This document shows positions 46,269-58,564 of a stretch of DNA of 64,000 bases, one piece after another. A model generated the notes under the pieces. It saw nothing but the letters and a program-made list of their open reading frames with translations. It did not search any database and had not been told where the DNA came from. The translations under genes and the position numbers were made by a program. The DNA comes from Eustoma russellianum (lineage: Eukaryota; Streptophyta; Magnoliopsida; Gentianales; Gentianaceae). The stretch is taken from contig AP025069.1 of assembly GCA_036186865.1 (NCBI GenBank), forward strand, positions 19,916,122 through 19,980,121, given 5' to 3'. The first letter of the stretch is position 1; every line of letters begins with the position of its first letter.

Positions 46269-47713
46269 TCAGTTCACGAAATGGCAACTCCTCCTTATTT
46301 CTCCCTGTGGATATTGGAGTACATCCAGGATACCCATATGAATCATTGCAGCTGAATACTTTGTAGCCCAGGCATAAGGATTTCTTGCATAAAACGCGAC
46401 TGACTTTGACGTAGATGGAGTGCTGTAAAGCGTTTGATCGGAGGTAAATAAACCACGGCGATTCACCAAATCCTTGTAATATTTATTGTCCAAAGTGTTT
46501 GGTGTTAGAGAATCCTGTGGGACAGTGGGATCAGGTCCGGTCCCGCTGGCGGATGAGGGAGGGCAAATTTTCATCAAGTAGGCTGCAAAGGATGGATCCA
46601 TAGTGGGATCTAGAGATGGGTAGAGGCGATTCTCAAAGGAACTGCAATGAGCAACGCCGATAGAATGAGCACCTGAAAGCACCACCATTTCATCCACAGA
46701 AAGCCCTTTGCTGGCAAACATTGATGCCACTGCTGAGGCATTGAAAAATGGAGGCGGCAGATTCTGAAGCGCCTCATCTGAAAGAGAGACACGGCCATCG
46801 CGGCGCCCTGAAGGGACGTCATAGGCGATTCTCCCCACTTTGTAAGCACTGTCACGAGCAGCAAAGGCAAGGATGTCTGAACAAGACACGATTCCAGGGC
46901 ATACTGCCTCTAGTTGAGCCTTCGCGGAGTCGATCACCTCGAATCCTCGTAAGCTTAGGTTTGGGGGGCTATCTTTCTCTGTTGCCTTCCCTCCTGGTAT
47001 GGTGTCGAGCAGCACGGAAGCATCACATCCCTGGAAGGGAAAAGAAAAGAATTAAATGTAACATTTCCGATGGTGTCGAGAAACACTCTTCAATAAAGCA
47101 AAATGACTCATTAAATTGGGTGCGCTGTGAAGTAGCAGTTGATCGACACAGCTTGACACAATTTTCATTATGGATCATCGGGAAACAACCTCTGTGTGTT
47201 TCTAACACATGAGTATGGTTGCATACATCCGACCTCCCATACCTTCTCGTAGGCGGGAGCCTTTAAGGCAATGAGGTAATGTTGTTGTTGTATTTGTGGT
47301 CTTAGAGAAATTGTAGGAACTTTCCTAAATCAGGGTCCATTTTTGTCCTAGTGAAATTGCACGCGACAATATTTTTAAAACGAAAGAAGTATACGCATAC
47401 ATATAGAATCCAAAGACTTGTTATGATCATGGCTACCGACTATTGAAAGGTGTATAAAGAAACTTACCCTAACAAAACAGTCGTGGAAATGCAATCTTAT
47501 AAGCCCAGCAGCAATTCCAGGATTGACAGATACAGCATTATACACTGTTTTCCTAACAATGCGTTCGGCTAGGGGGCAAGTACGAGAGTAATAACCCACC
47601 CTGGGTGGTCCAGGCCGGTAAACATGCTGGGGTTTCCGAATTGGAGAGGCTACAACAGATATTGTCAGAGACAGAATAGCAAAGATTAGGAAGCTGAAGA
47701 TACCAGACCTCAT
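46269..47713 (-). CDS. Class III peroxidase (secretory plant peroxidase)
   Basis: Exons 47713-47468 and 47030-46269 (82 + 253 codons plus stop, 335 aa, normal family length) are separated by a 437-bp GT-AG intron (donor G|GTAAGT, acceptor CCAG) right after the distal motif. Class III peroxidases oxidise phenolics with H2O2 in the wall or vacuole. Seen: a signal peptide (FSFLIFAILSLTISVVAS); distal RLHFHDCFVR with Arg73 and His77; GCDASVLLD; GHS-like proximal LSGAHSIGVAHC with haem-binding His204; eight Cys at 46, 79, 84, 126, 132, 211, 238 and 331. The start at 47713 is preferred because an upstream in-frame ATG (47824) sits at the predicted TATA/TSS zone and would bury the signal peptide. 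One intron instead of the common three. No lesion seen; the sequence resembles the PRX5-like group. Confidence 0.95.
47031..47467 (-). other. Peroxidase intron
   Basis: 437 bp, GTAAGT donor and pyrimidine-rich CTTCCAG acceptor, phase 0. It sits between FHDCFVR and GCDAS, the conserved first intron site of class III peroxidases. Confidence 0.93.
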
Positions 47714-47838
47714 TCTGACAAGGTTTTTAATCTTATTACTAAAAGAGAAGTGAAATGGTAGCGTAATATTTGAATCTTGAAAACCTGTGTTGAGTGAGGT
47801 GTTGACTGAGATGGCAAAAAGCACTAAACTAACTATGG

Positions 47839-47845
47839 CTTTATA
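47839..47845 (-). promoter_or_regulatory. TATA box of the peroxidase
   Basis: TATAAAG on the minus strand, about 126 bases upstream of the chosen ATG. It predicts transcription start near 47810 and a 5' UTR of about 100 bases. Confidence 0.65.
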
Positions 47846-48039
47846 GAGAGATTGGCTTGTTTAGAGGTAGGTGGCGTAGAGAGTTCATGCAGTTCCAAGA
47901 ACGAAATCGTGAATGCACGTAGGCAAGTAAGACAAATGGCAATTTACAGCTAATATTCTCTTGTTCTTATTTATGCCGGCAGATAGTTATTCTCCTACAA
48001 ATTTAGCAATTATGATATACACAAAACTTCCGGCCGTAT

Positions 48040-48225
48040 TAGTATAAAGGGCCGGTGCATTAGCTACAGTATTTGTGCAGGGTTCGTTAAGAAACTGGAT
48101 CGTTTTGCGATTTGATGTGCGCAGCTTTACCCTACACTTTGTCGAAAAAGCTGTTTTCGTGACTCGAACCCGTGACTTAAAGGTCAAAAAACAACAATCT
48201 TACCCGTGACCTCAAGGGATGTTTG
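48040..48225 (-). mobile_element. Au-like tRNA-derived SINE (degenerate)
   Basis: The minus strand contains GTCACGGGTTCGAGTC with a pol III B-box (gactcgaacc on plus, 48161-48170) and a weak A-box-like GGGTAAGATTG upstream. The AAACAGC, GGTAAAGCTGCG and TGCACCGGCCC words follow in the order seen in plant Au SINEs. It lies about 330 bp upstream of the peroxidase ATG. No clear TSD is visible. Confidence 0.65.
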
Positions 48226-48379
48226 TTTGTTTGCTTATTCGTATATAAAGATTCACATAAAAATGTATTACACACAGTAGCAACACAAATATATGTGCTT
48301 ATGCATGTACTCATGTATATGTAAATTTATGTGCTTATTTATGCGTATGTATTTATGTATTACAATGTTAGGCAATTAT
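48226..48379. other. AT-rich spacer, nothing recognised
   Basis: Repeats of 'tatgta/tgtgctta' words; no gene or element recognised. The short stretch 47846-48039 is similarly featureless apart from being the peroxidase promoter region. Confidence 0.6.
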
Positions 48380-48635
48380 TGTTAGAATGGGAAGATATTG
48401 CACTTACCATAAGAAGAAGATTTTGTAATAACAATTGTAATAATACCATAATTGTAGGAACGCAATTATAGCAATCAACATAAGTGTAGATTGATTTGTT
48501 GATTTGTTTTTCCTTGTACAAGGAAGTCTGGTCACTGCAAATAGATGTAAAGTGATATGAATATATACACAGAAAAATAAACAGAAGTTTCCTGAATTAC
48601 ATTGTCTTGCAACTTTGCCTTTATACCAATTGACA
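48380..48635 (+). repeat. Element D 5' LTR
   Basis: tgttagaatggg...aattgaca. The PBS follows immediately. Confidence 0.95.
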
Positions 48636-48650
48636 TGGTATCAGAGCAGG
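48636..48650 (+). other. Element D primer binding site
   Basis: tggtatcagagcagg, initiator tRNA-Met type, with no spacer from the LTR. Confidence 0.9.
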
Positions 48651-49160
48651 AGGCTCAGATTCAAATATCATCATTGACGTTGCTGGAAGAGAGAAAGAAA
48701 AAAAGCAAACGATTTACAAGTCTAATGGGAGAAGAATGACTGACATGTTGACTGTCTTCAATACTAGAAAAAATATCGTAGAGAGTTTAGACTGAAAAGT
48801 TGTTTCAATTCCAAAAAAACAAATAGGAATCCAATATTTTGCACTGAGAACAACTGTAGTCAATTTTTGGAGGCTTTCGGAATAGGCTTTTTGGTAGGAA
48901 AAACCTTTGAAGCAGATCTGGGACCAAAAAAGAAAAAAAATATTAGCCTTAATGAATGCGAGATTCCCAAAACTAGAAAATTCCCGCATTGCATACGAAA
49001 TAGAAAGAAACACCTAAAAAGTATGGTAGTACATGTTCTCAACTCTTTCTCTACCAAGTGCAGTCGTGTGCAATACCTGTTCTTACCTTGATTATCCAGT
49101 TACCTGGACTAATCAAACTGCTTACATCCTTGCCCATCATAACATGGAAAAAACAAGAAA

Positions 49161-50145
49161 ATGCCAAACCAGCCTGAGAACCAACCAGACATCCCAGAAA
49201 CATCCGACAAAATTCCCAAACTCCCTGATAATTTTGACATCTCCGCTGAATTTGTCAAATTTTTACAGAGCCAACTCGTTCCAGTACCGCAGAACCCGGT
49301 TTCACCTTCAATCGGATCAGACAACTTGGTGTTGAAAGTGAAACTGAATTCTGGAAATTACCCTTTGTGGAGTAATTTAATGCGCAGAGCAATCTTATGC
49401 AGGGGAAGGAGCACCCACATCACAGGGGCTCCTCCACCCCCTGCCAACTGACATAAACTATGTCAAGTGGGAACAAGATGACCAACATGTTTTCACCTGG
49501 TTGATTGATAATATGGATGAAAGCTTTGTCAATAATGCCTCTAGCTATCTAACCGCAAAAGCACTTTAGGATGGATTAGCTATTACATACGGGTCAGGGG
49601 TAGACCCGCTTCAGATCTTTGATTTGCACAAACAGGCATACACTCTGAAACAAGTCACAAACTCTTTAGATGATTGCTGGAATCAACTACAGAATCTGTG
49701 GAGGACGATTGATAACAAAAGTCCTAATCCCATGGAGTGTCCAAGGGATATTCAGAGGTTCAACCAGTTTATACAAGAACAACAAATTTACCAACTCCTG
49801 ATGGCTGTTGATGACAAATTTGCAGCCACCAAAAAGGAAATATTGAAAAGGGACCCGAGGCCAACCGCAGAAGCTGCATATGAAGAGCTTCGCAGATCTG
49901 ACACGGAGGACAGACTGCTAAAACTCACTCCCTCAGATCCTTCACCGGGGGTGAGCTTGGGACAGGGACTGACTGGAAAGGGGACAGGGAGCCATCGCAA
50001 AAGCACCATCAAACCATCCCAAAGAGGAGGAGAAACAACCCCCGCTCAGGTCCACCATCACGGCGGGGGATGAAAAAAACCTTCTAGAGTGCACACATTG
50101 TAAGAAAAAGGAGCACAACAGGGAGAAATGTTTCAAACTCCATGG
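49161..50145 (+). pseudogene. Element D Gag (degenerate)
   Basis: Starts MPNQPENQPDIPETSDKI. The Gag N-terminal motif NSGNYPLWSNLMRRAI is followed by a stop/frame change near 49445, a stop near 49570, then FAATKKEILKRDPRPTAEAA. A CCHC knuckle CTHCKKKEHNREKC followed by FKLHG lies in another frame near 50090-50140. Confidence 0.85.
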
Positions 50146-50739
50146 ATTTCTCGATTGGTAGGAAGAGTTTAAGAAAAAGAATCACGCCACCGCTGCACAA
50201 GTCACCGGAGATGGTGACAGCAACAGGCAAGACAGTGACTCAACCGGGGAAAGGTTTGCAGGGGAAAAGAATCACAGCCATGGACAGAGAAAGATGGAGA
50301 AGGATTCAGCGCAGCCGTCGTCACAGGAGGTATCAGGGTTTAGGGTAAAACCTAACCCTGCCCCTTTTTATACCCCCCAGCATCTTCTTAATTACCCCAG
50401 TACCCCTATTGTTTCCATTAATTATTATAAGACCCATGTTGTTTCTGTAAATTGTATTCAGGACCCTGGGTTAAACGAAATGGCCACTGACACCCCTCAC
50501 TTTCTTACTTAGCCAATTACGGTCACTAAGTTTTCACCCACTGACCAATTTGACCCTGAACCTCACAAAAATGTCATTTTTGACCCTAACTCCAAAAAAA
50601 TTACTCCCATTACCCTTAAAATTCAAAAAGCTCCCACCTTTAGCTTTAAGAGTCTAGATATCATCTCCAATGCCCACCATGTGTCTGGTTCCATCTCCCC
50701 AACATCCTTGTGTCACAACATCAAAACTACCGGTCCATG

Positions 50740-53700
50740 GATTTTTGATTGTGGAGCCACCGATACCATGTCTTACGACCCAAATGACTTCAGTACCCAC
50801 ACCTCTCCTACAAAAAGGAGTGTTGAAACTGCTGATGGCATATCCATCCCTGTTGTTGGTGGTGGCACAGTCACCATTACACCTAACATCACCCTAAAAC
50901 TGTCTTTATGTCCCCACGTTGTCAACTAAATTACTGTTTGTTAGTCAGCTTACGAAAGAATTAGATTGTGTTGTTCTAATGTATCCGACTTTTTGCATCC
51001 TACAGGACATTCGCACCAGGGAGATCATTGGGCGTGGTATTGAACGCTGTGGGTTGTACTTTGTCGATGTGGTGGCGCAACAGGGACAGTCTAATCTGGC
51101 CATCAGGACAGGTACCCGACAGTTATGGCTGTGGCATCACCGTCTAGGTCACCCGTCATTTGCATACTTGAAACACTTATTTCCTACTTTATTTACTTCA
51201 TAAACTACCCCTATGCAGTGTGATATTTGCCTTCGGACTAAACAAACTCGGGCTTCATACCCTCAAAATAATACTCATGGTGATCAGATATTTTCTTTAG
51301 TACATTCAGATGTGTGGGGCCCTTCTCCCTACAATACCCCTCTTGGTTTCAGATATTATGTGCGTTTTGTGGATGATTTTTTTAGAATGACATGGTTATA
51401 CATCATTAAAAGTAAATCTGAGGTCTCGCAAAAATTTTGTACCTTCTACAACATGATCAAAACACAATATCACACCTCCATCCAAATCCTACGGTCTAAT
51501 AATAGGGGTGAGTATATAGATGGGGAGTTACAATAGTTCTTTTCCGCAAATGGGATTATTCACCAAACATCATGTACCCACACTCCTGAGAAAAATGGGG
51601 TGGTCGAAAGAAAAAATCGAGTTCTCTTAGAAATGGCTCGAGCCATGACGTTCGAGTCTCGTGTCCCAATGAGTTTTTGACCTGGGGCAATATCTACTGC
51701 TGCCTACCTCACAAACCGCCTTCCCACCAAAGCTCTCCGACTTCAAACACCCTTACAGGTATTGTCCACCCAACATTCAATTCCCTCTATTTGCACCCTT
51801 CCTCCAAAAGTGTTTGGATGTACTGTCTTCATCCACAATCCTAAAAGTAAACGCACCAAACTTAACCCCTATGCCGACAAATGTATATTTGTTGACTATG
51901 CCAGTACCCAGAAAGGTTACCGATGCTACAACCCCAGAATCCACCGTATCCATATTACCATGAACTGCACCTTTGTTGAAACCGAATTCTATTATCATAC
52001 CCAATCTCGGGTTCAGGGGGAGCCTTATGCCAATGATGGAACCCTAGATTGGCTTTCACACAATAACTGCCCGGAGACCATTCCAACACGGACAGTAGAT
52101 GACGCTGACTGTTATAGCTCCCAGAAAAGAACTACCTACTGCTGAGGTACCACCCAATGGTCAAACAGAGACGAATGCCCTATCGGAGGTAAGAAATGAT
52201 ACTGAACAATCTATTCTTTCATTTTCTAATAACAACTATAATGTTATACCTAATAATACTCCTGCTGCACTCCCATATGACCATGAATGTACTTCAGAAC
52301 CCTCTGCAGAACCCCCCAGGTGTCCCAATAATACGTTGCAGAAACAGCAGGAGACCCGGACTTTACCCCCCAGAGAAAACTGGGGAATACCTCCAGATCG
52401 GTACTCCCCAGACAGAATATCTGGAACCTCCCAATACCCTCTGAAGTATTCCCAGAGCAAAGTGAGCAACATTGCCCAAGGATTCTTTGGAATGCTCTGT
52501 TCTGAGGAGATTCCAAGAAGTGTTGAAGAAGCCCTAAAATGACCAGAGTGGAAGACTGCTATGCTTAGCGAAATGAGTGCTCTCCGGAAAAATGAAACGT
52601 GGGTAAAATGTGTTTTACCTCTTGGAAGGAGACCAGTTGGGTGCAAATGGGTGTTCACCACCAAGTACAAGGCTGATGGAAGTATAGAACGGCATAAGGC
52701 CAGGATAGTGGCTAAAGGGTATGCACAAACATGTGGTCTAGATTATTCTTAAACTTTCTCACCAGTAGCCCGGATTGATACCATTCGAGTCCTATTCTCA
52801 GTTGCAACTGCACGACACTGGCCTCTACGATAGTTTGACGTAAAAAATGCTTTTCTTCATAGTGACCTGAGGGAAGAAGTTTACATGGAGCCACCTTCTG
52901 GTTTCTCGACAGAATTTGGAAAAGGTGAAGTATGCCGACTAAAGAAGTCATTGTACGGGCTGAAACAGTCTCCTAGAACCTGGTTTGGTAGATTCACAGA
53001 GGTAATGAGGCAAGATGGTTATGCCCAGAGTAACGCAGACCATACCCTATTCATAAAGCGACGAGGAGATATGGTGACTTGTCTAATCATATATGTTGAC
53101 GAAATGATCATCACTGGTGACGACAAGGAAGAAATGAATCAACTTCGTCGGTATTTGTTCACTAAGTTCAAAATGAAGGATCTTGGGGGACTCAAGTACT
53201 TCCTTGGAATTGAGGTCCTTAGATCAATGTCTGAAATCTATATCTCACAACGAAAGTACATCATGCATCTACTTACAGAGGTAGGTATGCTTGATTGTAA
53301 ACTCTGTGATACTCCTATGATGCAAAATAATAAATTACAGGTAATTGATGGTGCACCCCCTGCAGACAAAGATCAGTATCAGCGACTAGTTGGTAAGTTA
53401 ATCTACTTGTCTCATACTCGCCCTGATATTGCTTTTGTTGTAAGCCTGGTTAGTCAGCTTATGCATTCACCTCAAGAACATCATATAGATGTTGTTATGC
53501 GTATTTTATGGTACTTAAATTATACTCCTGGCCGAGGAATTTTGTTTCAGGGTAATGGACATCTTGACATCCAGGCGTACACTGATGCTGTCTGGGCAGG
53601 AAATCTTGTGGATAGGAAGTCTACCTCTGGGTATTTCACGCTTATGGGAGGAAACCTGGTTACCTGGAGAAGTAAAAAAATAGAAGGTTGTTTCCTTCTC

Positions 53701-53980
53701 AAGTGCTGAAGCGGAGTTTCCAGGGATCGTGAAGGGGATCGCAGAAGTACTTTGGCTACACAAATTGTTCAAAGATTTGGGCTTACCCATTAATCAGCCT
53801 ACACCACTCTTTTGCGACAATAAGGCTTCAATCAGTATAGCGGAAAACCCAGTACAACATGATCGACGAAACATGTGGAAATCGACCGACACTTTATTAA
53901 AGAAAAACTGGATACATGACTTATCACCTTACCTTTTGTTCGCTCTGAGGATCAGCTGGCAGACGTATTGACCAAAGCTA
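50740..53980 (+). pseudogene. Element D Pol (degenerate copia)
   Basis: Protease WIFDCGATDTM (Cys for the usual Ser) at about 50740. GAG-pre-integrase LWLWHHRLGHPS is at 51125. Integrase pieces VHSDVWGPSPY, ILRSNNRGEY (Asn for the usual Asp) and EKNGVVERKNRV follow. RT begins near 52600; its catalytic box reads YVDEMIITGDD, so the second Asp of YVDD is Glu. RNase H keeps YTDAVWAG. Stops occur near 51180, 51535, 51680, 52750 and 52830. Enzymatically dead. Confidence 0.9.
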
Positions 53981-54054
53981 TAAATGGAAGGTCCTTTTCA
54001 GCCGCACTGTGCAAGTTGAACATCGTAGACCCCACGGTTCAACTTGAGGAGGAG

Positions 54055-54310
54055 TGTTAGAATGGGAAGAAATTGCACTTACCATAAGAAGAAGATTCTG
54101 TAATAACAATTGTAATAATATCATAATTGCAGGAACGTAATTATAGCAATTAACATAAGTGTAGATTTATTTGTTGATTTGTTTTTCCTTGTACAAGGCA
54201 GTCTGGCCACTACAAATAGATGTACAGTTATATGAATATACACACAGAAAAATACACAGAAATTTCCTGAATTTCTTTGTCTTGCAACTTTGCCTTTATA
54301 CCAATTGACA
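54055..54310 (+). repeat. Element D 3' LTR
   Basis: Preceded by the purine tract gaggaggag (54046-54054). Ends aattgaca. Confidence 0.95.
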
Positions 54311-54377
54311 ATTATGTGTTCATCTTGCAACTTTGTTGGTCATAGCCTCCTAAAATTATTGAATTTTAAGAAACTAA

Positions 54378-54844
54378 GGGGGTGTTTGGTTAGAGGTTTC
54401 TTCATTATGGGTATGGGTTTGGAGGAATCCAAACCCATAAACTTTGTTTGTTTGTTAAAATTGAGAGTATGAGTTTCGGATTGATATCTGAGTATCTAGT
54501 AATGGATATCGTTTTTTGACATACTAGCTCTCCTTGTCTATTAATATGGGGAAATGGGGGTATGGGTTCCGAACCGGTCAACGCAGCCGGCTGCTGCCGG
54601 CTGCTGCCAGTCCGTCGTCGACCAGTCACTATTCCGGTCAGTCAAATTTTTCCGGCTACCAACCTTGGATACTCATTTCAATTCCGATATGTTCCAAACA
54701 CCGTCAATGTCAATCACACACATTCCCACTTCAATACAAAACAACTATGATTTTTACGCTCAAACTCATATACTTTCTAATACATATACTATCATACACA
54801 TTCCGATTCTGATTTCGATACCTAAGTGCGAATCAAACGTCACT
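54378..54844. mobile_element. Tourist/Harbinger-like MITE 1
   Basis: 467 bp with imperfect terminal repeats (gggggtgtttggtt at the left; the right end reverse-complements to agtgacgtttgatt) and a TAA duplication (54375-54377, 54845-54847). It shares 'aatggatatcgttttttga' with the MITE at 63627. No coding capacity. Confidence 0.75.
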
Positions 54845-55232
54845 TAAAAAACCTTGACACTAGACAAATGCTATAAGGATAAAATTATAATACAAAATAT
54901 ATGTAACGTAATATATTTCCTTAAAAGAGAAAAAAAAATTAGTTACCATAATAACATGTTAGACGTGAATGCCACTTTAGCAAGCTCATAATATAACATA
55001 TTATATTTATTATCATATAAAAAGTAGTGACGAAATGGGGAGGACAAATTTGGCCTCTCCATATAAATTGCTGTGGCCAGAAATACTTTTTAATCTTTTA
55101 CGCGTTTCTAAAAACATTGACAATAATTGGAAATGTCGATCACCTTTACTTTATATTCTGCCGGCATCAAGGAACCGGAGACTTTTTACATAGAAAACTA
55201 TACAAAATACTTAAAGGCTCATATTCACTTAA
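54845..55232. other. AT-rich spacer, nothing recognised
   Basis: No gene or repeat recognised in these bases. Confidence 0.6.
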
Positions 55233-55665
55233 AATCTTAAAACAATCAGATGAGTTTCATATTTGTTCAAAAGCTTAAAGCAATAGGTAGTTATACCTCA
55301 TCTTTATATAACTAATATGTTTTTCTTAAATTGACCAATGTGGGATAATATTCTCAACACCTATTCTTAAGTGGCAACATGACTTGACATACGCAAGCTC
55401 CTTAGAATCCGTCCTCAATCACAAACTACAAACCAGACATGAACATCTAGACTTGTATGAGGAGAGACAATAAATGGTCAATCATGAGCCAAGCAATGTG
55501 TGAGTTCATATTTTAAACCCGCTCTGATACCATGTTGAAATTTGGACTTACATGAGTTGATGCTCATATCCACTCAAAACCTCAAGGCAATAGGTAGTGG
55601 TACCTCATCTTCATATAACCTATATATTTTTATAAAAGTGACCAATAAAAAACAATGTTCCAACA
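55233..55665 (-). mobile_element. TRIM-like miniature LTR element
   Basis: The minus-strand 5' LTR is 55533-55665 (133 bp, plus strand tgttgaaattt...ttccaaca), followed by PBS tggtatcagagc (55521-55532 reversed). About 160 bp of non-coding interior follow, then a diverged second LTR ending ctcaaca at 55359 that shares gcaataggtagt, acctcatctt and tatataac. The inner limit of the second LTR is uncertain. Confidence 0.7.
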
Positions 55666-56865
55666 TCTTAGCAATTATAACAAAATTATTCCAAACAGTT
55701 GATTTTGTAGTTTTGAACTCGCAGTGCCAAATGTAGGGCTCGTTTAAAGATATATTATCTCACCTAGGCATAGTCAATAACTAAACTACGCAAAAGTTAT
55801 ATTTTACTTTGACAAATGATTATAAAAATAAGGTTAAAATATTTCGAAACTAGATAATAAACTTGTGTTTTGCAATAAAAAGTAATGCAACTTCGAAAAT
55901 AAAATGAAATTAGCTAGGTTTATATGTTTGGAGCATAAAAGAAGTATTTTTTCCCTGATTTCTATATTTGTCTTCGTCTTAATATTTCGTCTTAATATTT
56001 AAAAAACCTATTGAAGAAGTCGGATCTTCGCCAAAAGATCAAATGTGATCTGTGAGATAACGTCGTAAACACTTCATAAATCTACTGAAATAATCTTCCT
56101 GAAGACCTATGGGAGAAAGGGCGATGTTATAGGTCCCATGGCTATTGTTCTGGGAAAAATCCTCTGACACTCAAGTCAGTTCTGAATATAGACATGATGT
56201 TTGGTTAATTGGATTTAAAGGTGGAGCAACCTGTTTATTTTTTTTTTTTTGTTTGCCTTCTATCTATGTGAAAGTGGTTGTTCTCCTTTTTTCTGAACCT
56301 CCCCCTTTTCTCTTTCCTCTTTACTTTTTATGCATTCAGGATGGTCAATGCGTGTGCCGAACTGGTGTACGAGTGACAAGTGTCATGTATGTGCTGATGA
56401 GAGGCGTCTGCATGCAGGCCATGTGGCGCCAAGTGTCGGGACATCTGGCTGGAAATGACAGCTCGCAAATGTCTGCTTGGGTGGCATGGCCGAATAGAGA
56501 AGCAGACCTCATAATGCCGAGGCAGAGCTTACGGAGTTTGTCAAAATACTCTATAACCGAGCAGACCTGTGAGTGAGAAGGTTGACCGTGTATCTGTTCT
56601 GTAAAATAACATTGATTGTCTATGATTTTTTCCGGATGCGCTTGTCATTACCTCAGGCGAGAGTTTGGCCCCGTCACATATTCTCAACCAAAATTCAAAA
56701 ATGTAAATAGTAGAACAATAAAAATGTAAATAGTAGAACAATAAAAACTACATGACCTTTAGTAAAAGCAGTGGCTATAGAAACACAAAACATAACTAAT
56801 TTTATATTAGGTGCAAAAATTTCATTGTAGTCTAGGATTTCTATTTATCGATCAGCCATTAGAAT
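55666..56865. other. Unassigned 1.2 kb
   Basis: No recognised gene. A pyrimidine-rich tract ending in a possible splice acceptor (tgcattcag, about 56340) precedes a GC-richer stretch (56340-56560) that could be an exon relic. The frame open from 56145 runs through low-complexity sequence and matches no family I know. Confidence 0.5.
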
Positions 56866-57112
56866 TGTTAAGAATATTATTTATTATGGATGTCCAAAGG
56901 TTTCTCGAGAAAGGCAGAAGTTTTCTCGAAACGTCAAAAGCTTCTTGAGAACAACAATGGTTGTAAATGAGTTCAATGTATATTACTCCCCAAAGTCCTA
57001 TATATATGACATAATATTGTAGAATGTGGTGACTTGAAGATTAACAGAAAATCTTTCTATTCTCTCTTGTCTTCTAAATATTGTGTTGTTTATATTGCTT
57101 AAGTTTACAACA
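56866..57112 (+). repeat. Element E 5' LTR
   Basis: tgttaagaat...gtttacaaca. Confidence 0.95.
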
Positions 57113-58560
57113 CGTTATCAGCACGAATGGCTCGAAAGAAAAAAAAAACAAGTAATCGACGGCCTTGTTTGAAAGAGGATTAAGCTTACGATCACCCGCA
57201 AAGCCAACGCCAAGAAACGTCTCCGCCTTGTTTGGCTGGTATCCCTATCTCCTCTTCATATGGTTCTAGTTTTTATTCTCCTTTGAGATTCAGTTGGCCA
57301 TTGTACATTTTCCTTGATTTTGAGTAGTATACCTTCTGCCTTGACCTGTATTTCACGAAATTTGGAAGATGCTCAGAGTGGGTTAGGAACATGATTGTAA
57401 GACTAAGAACTATTAGAGTTATTTTGGCTATCAGGACTGATCGTAGACAACATATGACTCTAAACACCGTGATTTGAGTCTCTGTTCTTTGGGAGTATAA
57501 AAGGAATCAATTTTTGGTTTGAAGATATTGGAATATGATACTCATATATTTTAAAGCCTGTTGTTTAATGCTATGTAATATGGATTGATGGATTCCAATT
57601 GATTAAATCATCATTTTGTACAATTAAATTGAAAAAAGAAAACACTGTTCTGGAAGTTTTAGAAGAAAACAATTTGAAATTGAGTTGGTGTTTCATTAAC
57701 GAGTAATCTGAGTTCAAATGACTTAAAGCTTGGCTCAAATCGCCTCCAAAATTGCACATAAATTGCTTGTTGATCTTGAGTTTGGGGTAGTTAGGAGAAA
57801 TGTGATCAATTGAGCTGGAGAAGCTCCAGAATTTTTAGAGGCAATTTAAAGTTGTGAAGCGTGTTTCTCCATTTATTGTTGAACCTTTCTGTATGCCTGA
57901 AAGGAACGTGTTTTAGTTTGGCCCTTTTAGAGCATACCCTAAATTCTCCGATTTTAGTTACCATGGTCACAGAAAGGTCATCGGGTAGATCAACTATACT
58001 TGTTGTTCTGAGACTTTTTTCCAATAAATAACTCCCTTAAACTTAAGATTGTTATTGTGAATTAACTATTTTTCATACTTAGTGAAAAAGTCTGGAGGTA
58101 GCTGAAATCCTGTTGGAAAACATTGTTGCATTCCATGAAAAGGTTCCATTCCGTATTCATGGTGAACATCTTGATTATGTTTAAATGGTTATTTGCCAAT
58201 TTATAAACTACAAATTTGAAGTGTACCTTCATCGTCTGGAACATGTTCATATAGAACAGAAATTTGTATTCATATAGCCCCTTCGTATATTCACGTCCTT
58301 GTAATTTACTCAACCGATTTGTACTCTCTTTGGGCTGCTTGATTTTTGTGTCCTAAAATGATCGTCCTTAAGCTGTAACATAATTCATATTGAAAAGAAA
58401 TTGTGTTAATATAGTTGAATGTGATCAAATTTTTTGCATATATGCCCTCACTTGAGGGTAACCTTTTGTAAATTCCCACGGGACTCCTTTTGGTTTATAT
58501 GAAATTTACTTACAAAAAAAATGTGATCAAATTTTTCTTTAGTAACACCCTTCAAATGCA
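57113..58560. other. Element E leader, unrecognised sequence
   Basis: About 1.4 kb between the PBS position and the repeat array. No Gag or other coding motif seen; it reads like UTR or intron DNA and may have been acquired. Confidence 0.55.
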
Positions 58561-58564
58561 TTTT

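Larger units (their letters stand above)
48380..54310 (+). mobile_element. Element D: older Ty1/copia retrotransposon
   Basis: 5931 bp with 256-bp LTRs at 48380-48635 and 54055-54310 and TSD attat (48375-48379, 54311-54315). I count about 17 differences between the LTRs, so it is much older than G or E. Gag, PR, integrase, RT and RNase H follow in copia order, with many stops. Confidence 0.95.

Noticed and set aside
46748..47212. Plus-strand ORF over the peroxidase
   Set aside because: Antisense shadow crossing the exon-intron boundary.
47714..47824. Upstream in-frame ATG adding 37 residues to the peroxidase
   Set aside because: It lies at or before the transcription start predicted from the TATA box, and the extension would precede a good signal peptide.
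56145..56576. 143-codon ORF as a gene
   Set aside because: It includes a long poly-T/Phe run and no recognisable domain; no promoter or splice structure supports it.
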